From contig JALSJL010000312.1 in the NCBI GenBank assembly GCA_026989405.1, forward strand, positions 1-14,707: a DNA stretch of 14,707 nucleotides. The letters are read 5' to 3'. How positions within the stretch are numbered: the first letter of the stretch is position 1; each line of letters opens with the position of its first letter. The notes beneath the pieces are model-generated. The model did no database searches and was not told the DNA's origin. It saw nothing but the letters and a program-made list of their open reading frames with translations. This DNA comes from Marinosulfonomonas sp. GTDB taxonomy: Bacteria > Pseudomonadota > Alphaproteobacteria > Rhodobacterales > Rhodobacteraceae. Of this stretch, positions 13,230-14,707 are shown in pieces. Both the position numbers and the translations under genes were made by a program.

Positions 13230-14621
13230 ATGCGTCTTTCCCGCTATTTCCTGCCGGTTCTCAAGGAAACGCCTTCCGAGGCCCAGATCGTGTCGCATCG
13301 CTACATGCTGCGCGCGGGCATGATCAAGCAGTCAGCCGCCGGGATCTACGTGTGGTTGCCGCTGGGGTTCAAGGTGCTCAAGCGCATCGAGCGGATCGTG
13401 CATGAAGAGCAGAAGCGCGCCGGCCATATCCCGATGCTGATGCCGACGCTGCAATCGGCCGATCTGTGGCGCGAAAGCGGGCGTTATGATGCCTATGGCG
13501 ACGAAATGCTGCGCATCAGCGACCGGCAGGGGCGCGACATGCTTTACACGCCGACGGCCGAGGAAATGTTCACCGACGTGTTTCGCTCTTATGTGAAGAG
13601 CTACAAGGACGTTCCGCTGACGCTCTATCAGGTTCAGTGGAAATTCCGCGATGAAATCAGGCCGCGGTTCGGTATCATGCGCGGGCGCGAGTTCTACATG
13701 AAGGACGGCTACAGCTTCGATCTGACCAGGGACGATGCCATGCATGCCTACAACCGGCATCTTGTCAGCTACCTGCGCACCTACGAGCGCATGGGGCTGC
13801 AGGCGATCCCGATGCGCGCCGACTCGGGGCCGATCGGGGGCGACGATACGCATGAGTTCCTGGTGCTGGCCGAGACCGGCGAAAGCGAGGTGTTCTACGA
13901 CAGCCGCGTGACCGACATCCGCCTGGGCGCGCGCGACATCGACTATGACGACAAGGCGCAGTGCCAGGGGGTTCTGGAAGAATTCACCTCGCTCTATGCG
14001 CGCACCGACGAGACCCACGACGAGGCCGAATTTGCCACGGTGCCCGAAGAGCGCCGCCGCAGCGCCCGCGGTATCGAGGTGGGGCAGATCTTCTATTTCG
14101 GCACCAAGTATTCCGAAGCGCTCGGGGCAACCGTTGCCGATGAAAACGGCCAGCAGGTGCCGGTGCATATGGGCAGCTACGGCATCGGCGTGTCGCGTCT
14201 TGTGGGGGCGATCATCGAGGCGAGCCATGACGACAAGGGCATCATCTGGCCGGAAGGGGTGACCCCGTTCCATGTCGGCATCGTCAACTTGCGTCAGGGG
14301 GATGCCGGCTGCGATGCGGCCTGCGAGGAGATTTATACCGCGCTCTGCGGGGCCGGGCTGGAGCCGCTCTATGACGACCGCGAGGAACGCGCCGGCGCCA
14401 AGTTCGCCAGCATGGACCTGATCGGCCTGCCGTGGCGCATTACCGTCGGCCCGCGGGGGCTGAAGAACGGCGTGGTCGAGCTGACCAGCCGCCGCACCGG
14501 CGAAAGCGAAGAGATGAGCGCCGAGGACGCGGTGACGCGCGTGGCCGAGATCTACGCTCCGCACCACGAGGCGGGCGCGGTCGAGCCGATGGCCGGGCGC
14601 AGCTTTCACACCTGGCTCTGA
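13230..14621 (+). CDS. proS: Prolyl-tRNA synthetase, short form without insertion editing domain
   Basis: A 463-residue class II synthetase that charges tRNA-Pro with proline. In order: MRLSRYFLPVLKETP at the start, motif 1 region SAAGIYVWLPLGFKVLKRIE (35-54), TPTAEE (108-112, TxE loop), motif 2 FRDEIRPRFGIMRGREFYMKDG (139-160), MRADSGPIGGDDTHEF (195-210), motif 3 MGSYGIGVSRLVGAI (314-328) and an anticodon-binding domain from about 344. Between motifs 2 and 3 only some 50 linker residues (221-275) stand where the roughly 180-residue cis-editing insertion of E. coli ProS would be. The start at 13230 is supported by GAGG 9 bases upstream and by the conserved first residues; in-frame ATGs at 13215 and 13131 lack support. 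The last 20 residues (HHEAGAVEPM.. to TWL) look like a lineage-specific tail. Confidence 0.96.
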   Translation: MRLSRYFLPVLKETPSEAQIVSHRYMLRAGMIKQSAAGIYVWLPLGFKVLKRIERIVHEEQKRAGHIPMLMPTLQSADLWRESGRYDAYGDEMLRISDRQGRDMLYTPTAEEMFTDVFRSYVKSYKDVPLTLYQVQWKFRDEIRPRFGIMRGREFYMKDGYSFDLTRDDAMHAYNRHLVSYLRTYERMGLQAIPMRADSGPIGGDDTHEFLVLAETGESEVFYDSRVTDIRLGARDIDYDDKAQCQGVLEEFTSLYARTDETHDEAEFATVPEERRRSARGIEVGQIFYFGTKYSEALGATVADENGQQVPVHMGSYGIGVSRLVGAIIEASHDDKGIIWPEGVTPFHVGIVNLRQGDAGCDAACEEIYTALCGAGLEPLYDDREERAGAKFASMDLIGLPWRITVGPRGLKNGVVELTSRRTGESEEMSAEDAVTRVAEIYAPHHEAGAVEPMAGRSFHTWL

Positions 14622-14622
14622 G

Positions 14623-14707
14623 ATGTCGCTGGAAGAGGTGGACTGGTCGCGCCTCCCGCCGCCCGTCGATGATGGCGGCGCCGATCACCTTGCGGGCATG
14701 GCGCTGC
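14623..14707 (+). CDS. Start of a possible peroxiredoxin gene (partial)
   Basis: One base after the proS stop an ATG opens a frame that runs to the end of the window (28 codons). The first residues include a VDWSRLPPPVDDGGADHL stretch, which resembles the beginning of AhpC/TSA-type peroxiredoxins I recall from Rhodobacterales. The redox cysteine would lie beyond the window, so the call is tentative. GCTCTGAG before the ATG offers little ribosome site; translation may be coupled to proS. The gene is very likely real, the name less so. Confidence 0.5.
   Translation, partial: MSLEEVDWSRLPPPVDDGGADHLAGMAL

Noticed and set aside
1..14707. Search by eye for defence systems, prophage, insertion sequences, CRISPR arrays, tRNA genes and attachment sites
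   Set aside because: None seen; all coding space is taken by housekeeping or plausible accessory chromosomal genes and gaps are short.

Overview
The window looks like a piece of core chromosome from an alphaproteobacterium of the order Rhodobacterales (Roseobacter/Rhodobacter/Paracoccus relatives). The reasons are the high G+C content, the close fit of the PccA tail and ProS to what is known of that group, an hdaA-ppk1-ppx cluster, an editing-domain-less ProS, and two intergenic blocks that resemble sequences I associate with Rhodobacteraceae genomes. No database was searched; names rest on motifs read from the translations.

Bases 1-5300 are mainly propionyl-CoA metabolism. The window opens in the biotin-carrier end of pccA. 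A GT-C type membrane glycosyltransferase-like gene follows with an ATGA overlap. A DUF4174 secreted protein lies on the other strand, convergent with and overlapping the glycosyltransferase gene. Divergent from it is the full-length methylmalonyl-CoA mutase gene (scpA/mcm), followed by a hairpin plus an extragenic repeat and then a VOC/Glyoxalase_3-type gene. PccA and the mutase act in one pathway (propionyl-CoA to methylmalonyl-CoA to succinyl-CoA). The epimerase is not obviously present.

Bases 5300-7410 hold a tight plus-strand group: a soluble TerB plus J-domain (DjlA-like) protein, an endonuclease/exonuclease/phosphatase-family enzyme that starts on the previous stop codon, and a small secreted protein of unknown function.

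Bases 7461-12978 form a compact minus-strand operon, in transcription order: AI-2E/PerM-type permease, hdaA (DnaA-inactivating AAA+ protein), ppk1 (polyphosphate kinase), ppx (exopolyphosphatase). Gaps are 2-3 bases or a 4-base overlap. It joins polyphosphate synthesis and breakdown to control of replication initiation.

Bases 12979-13229 are a divergent promoter region with a hairpin-rich extragenic repeat and a good sigma-70-like promoter for proS. ProS (13230-14621) is the short form without an insertion editing domain. The window ends 85 bases into a gene that may encode a peroxiredoxin.

I see no tRNA, rRNA, CRISPR, insertion sequence, phage gene or attachment site, and no gene-free stretch longer than 251 bases. 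I do not see a convincing novel multi-gene system. The points most worth a second look are the pccA-coupled GT-C gene, the unknown secreted 102-residue protein, the Shine-Dalgarno-in-loop hairpin before the permease gene, and the extragenic repeats placed next to gene starts.
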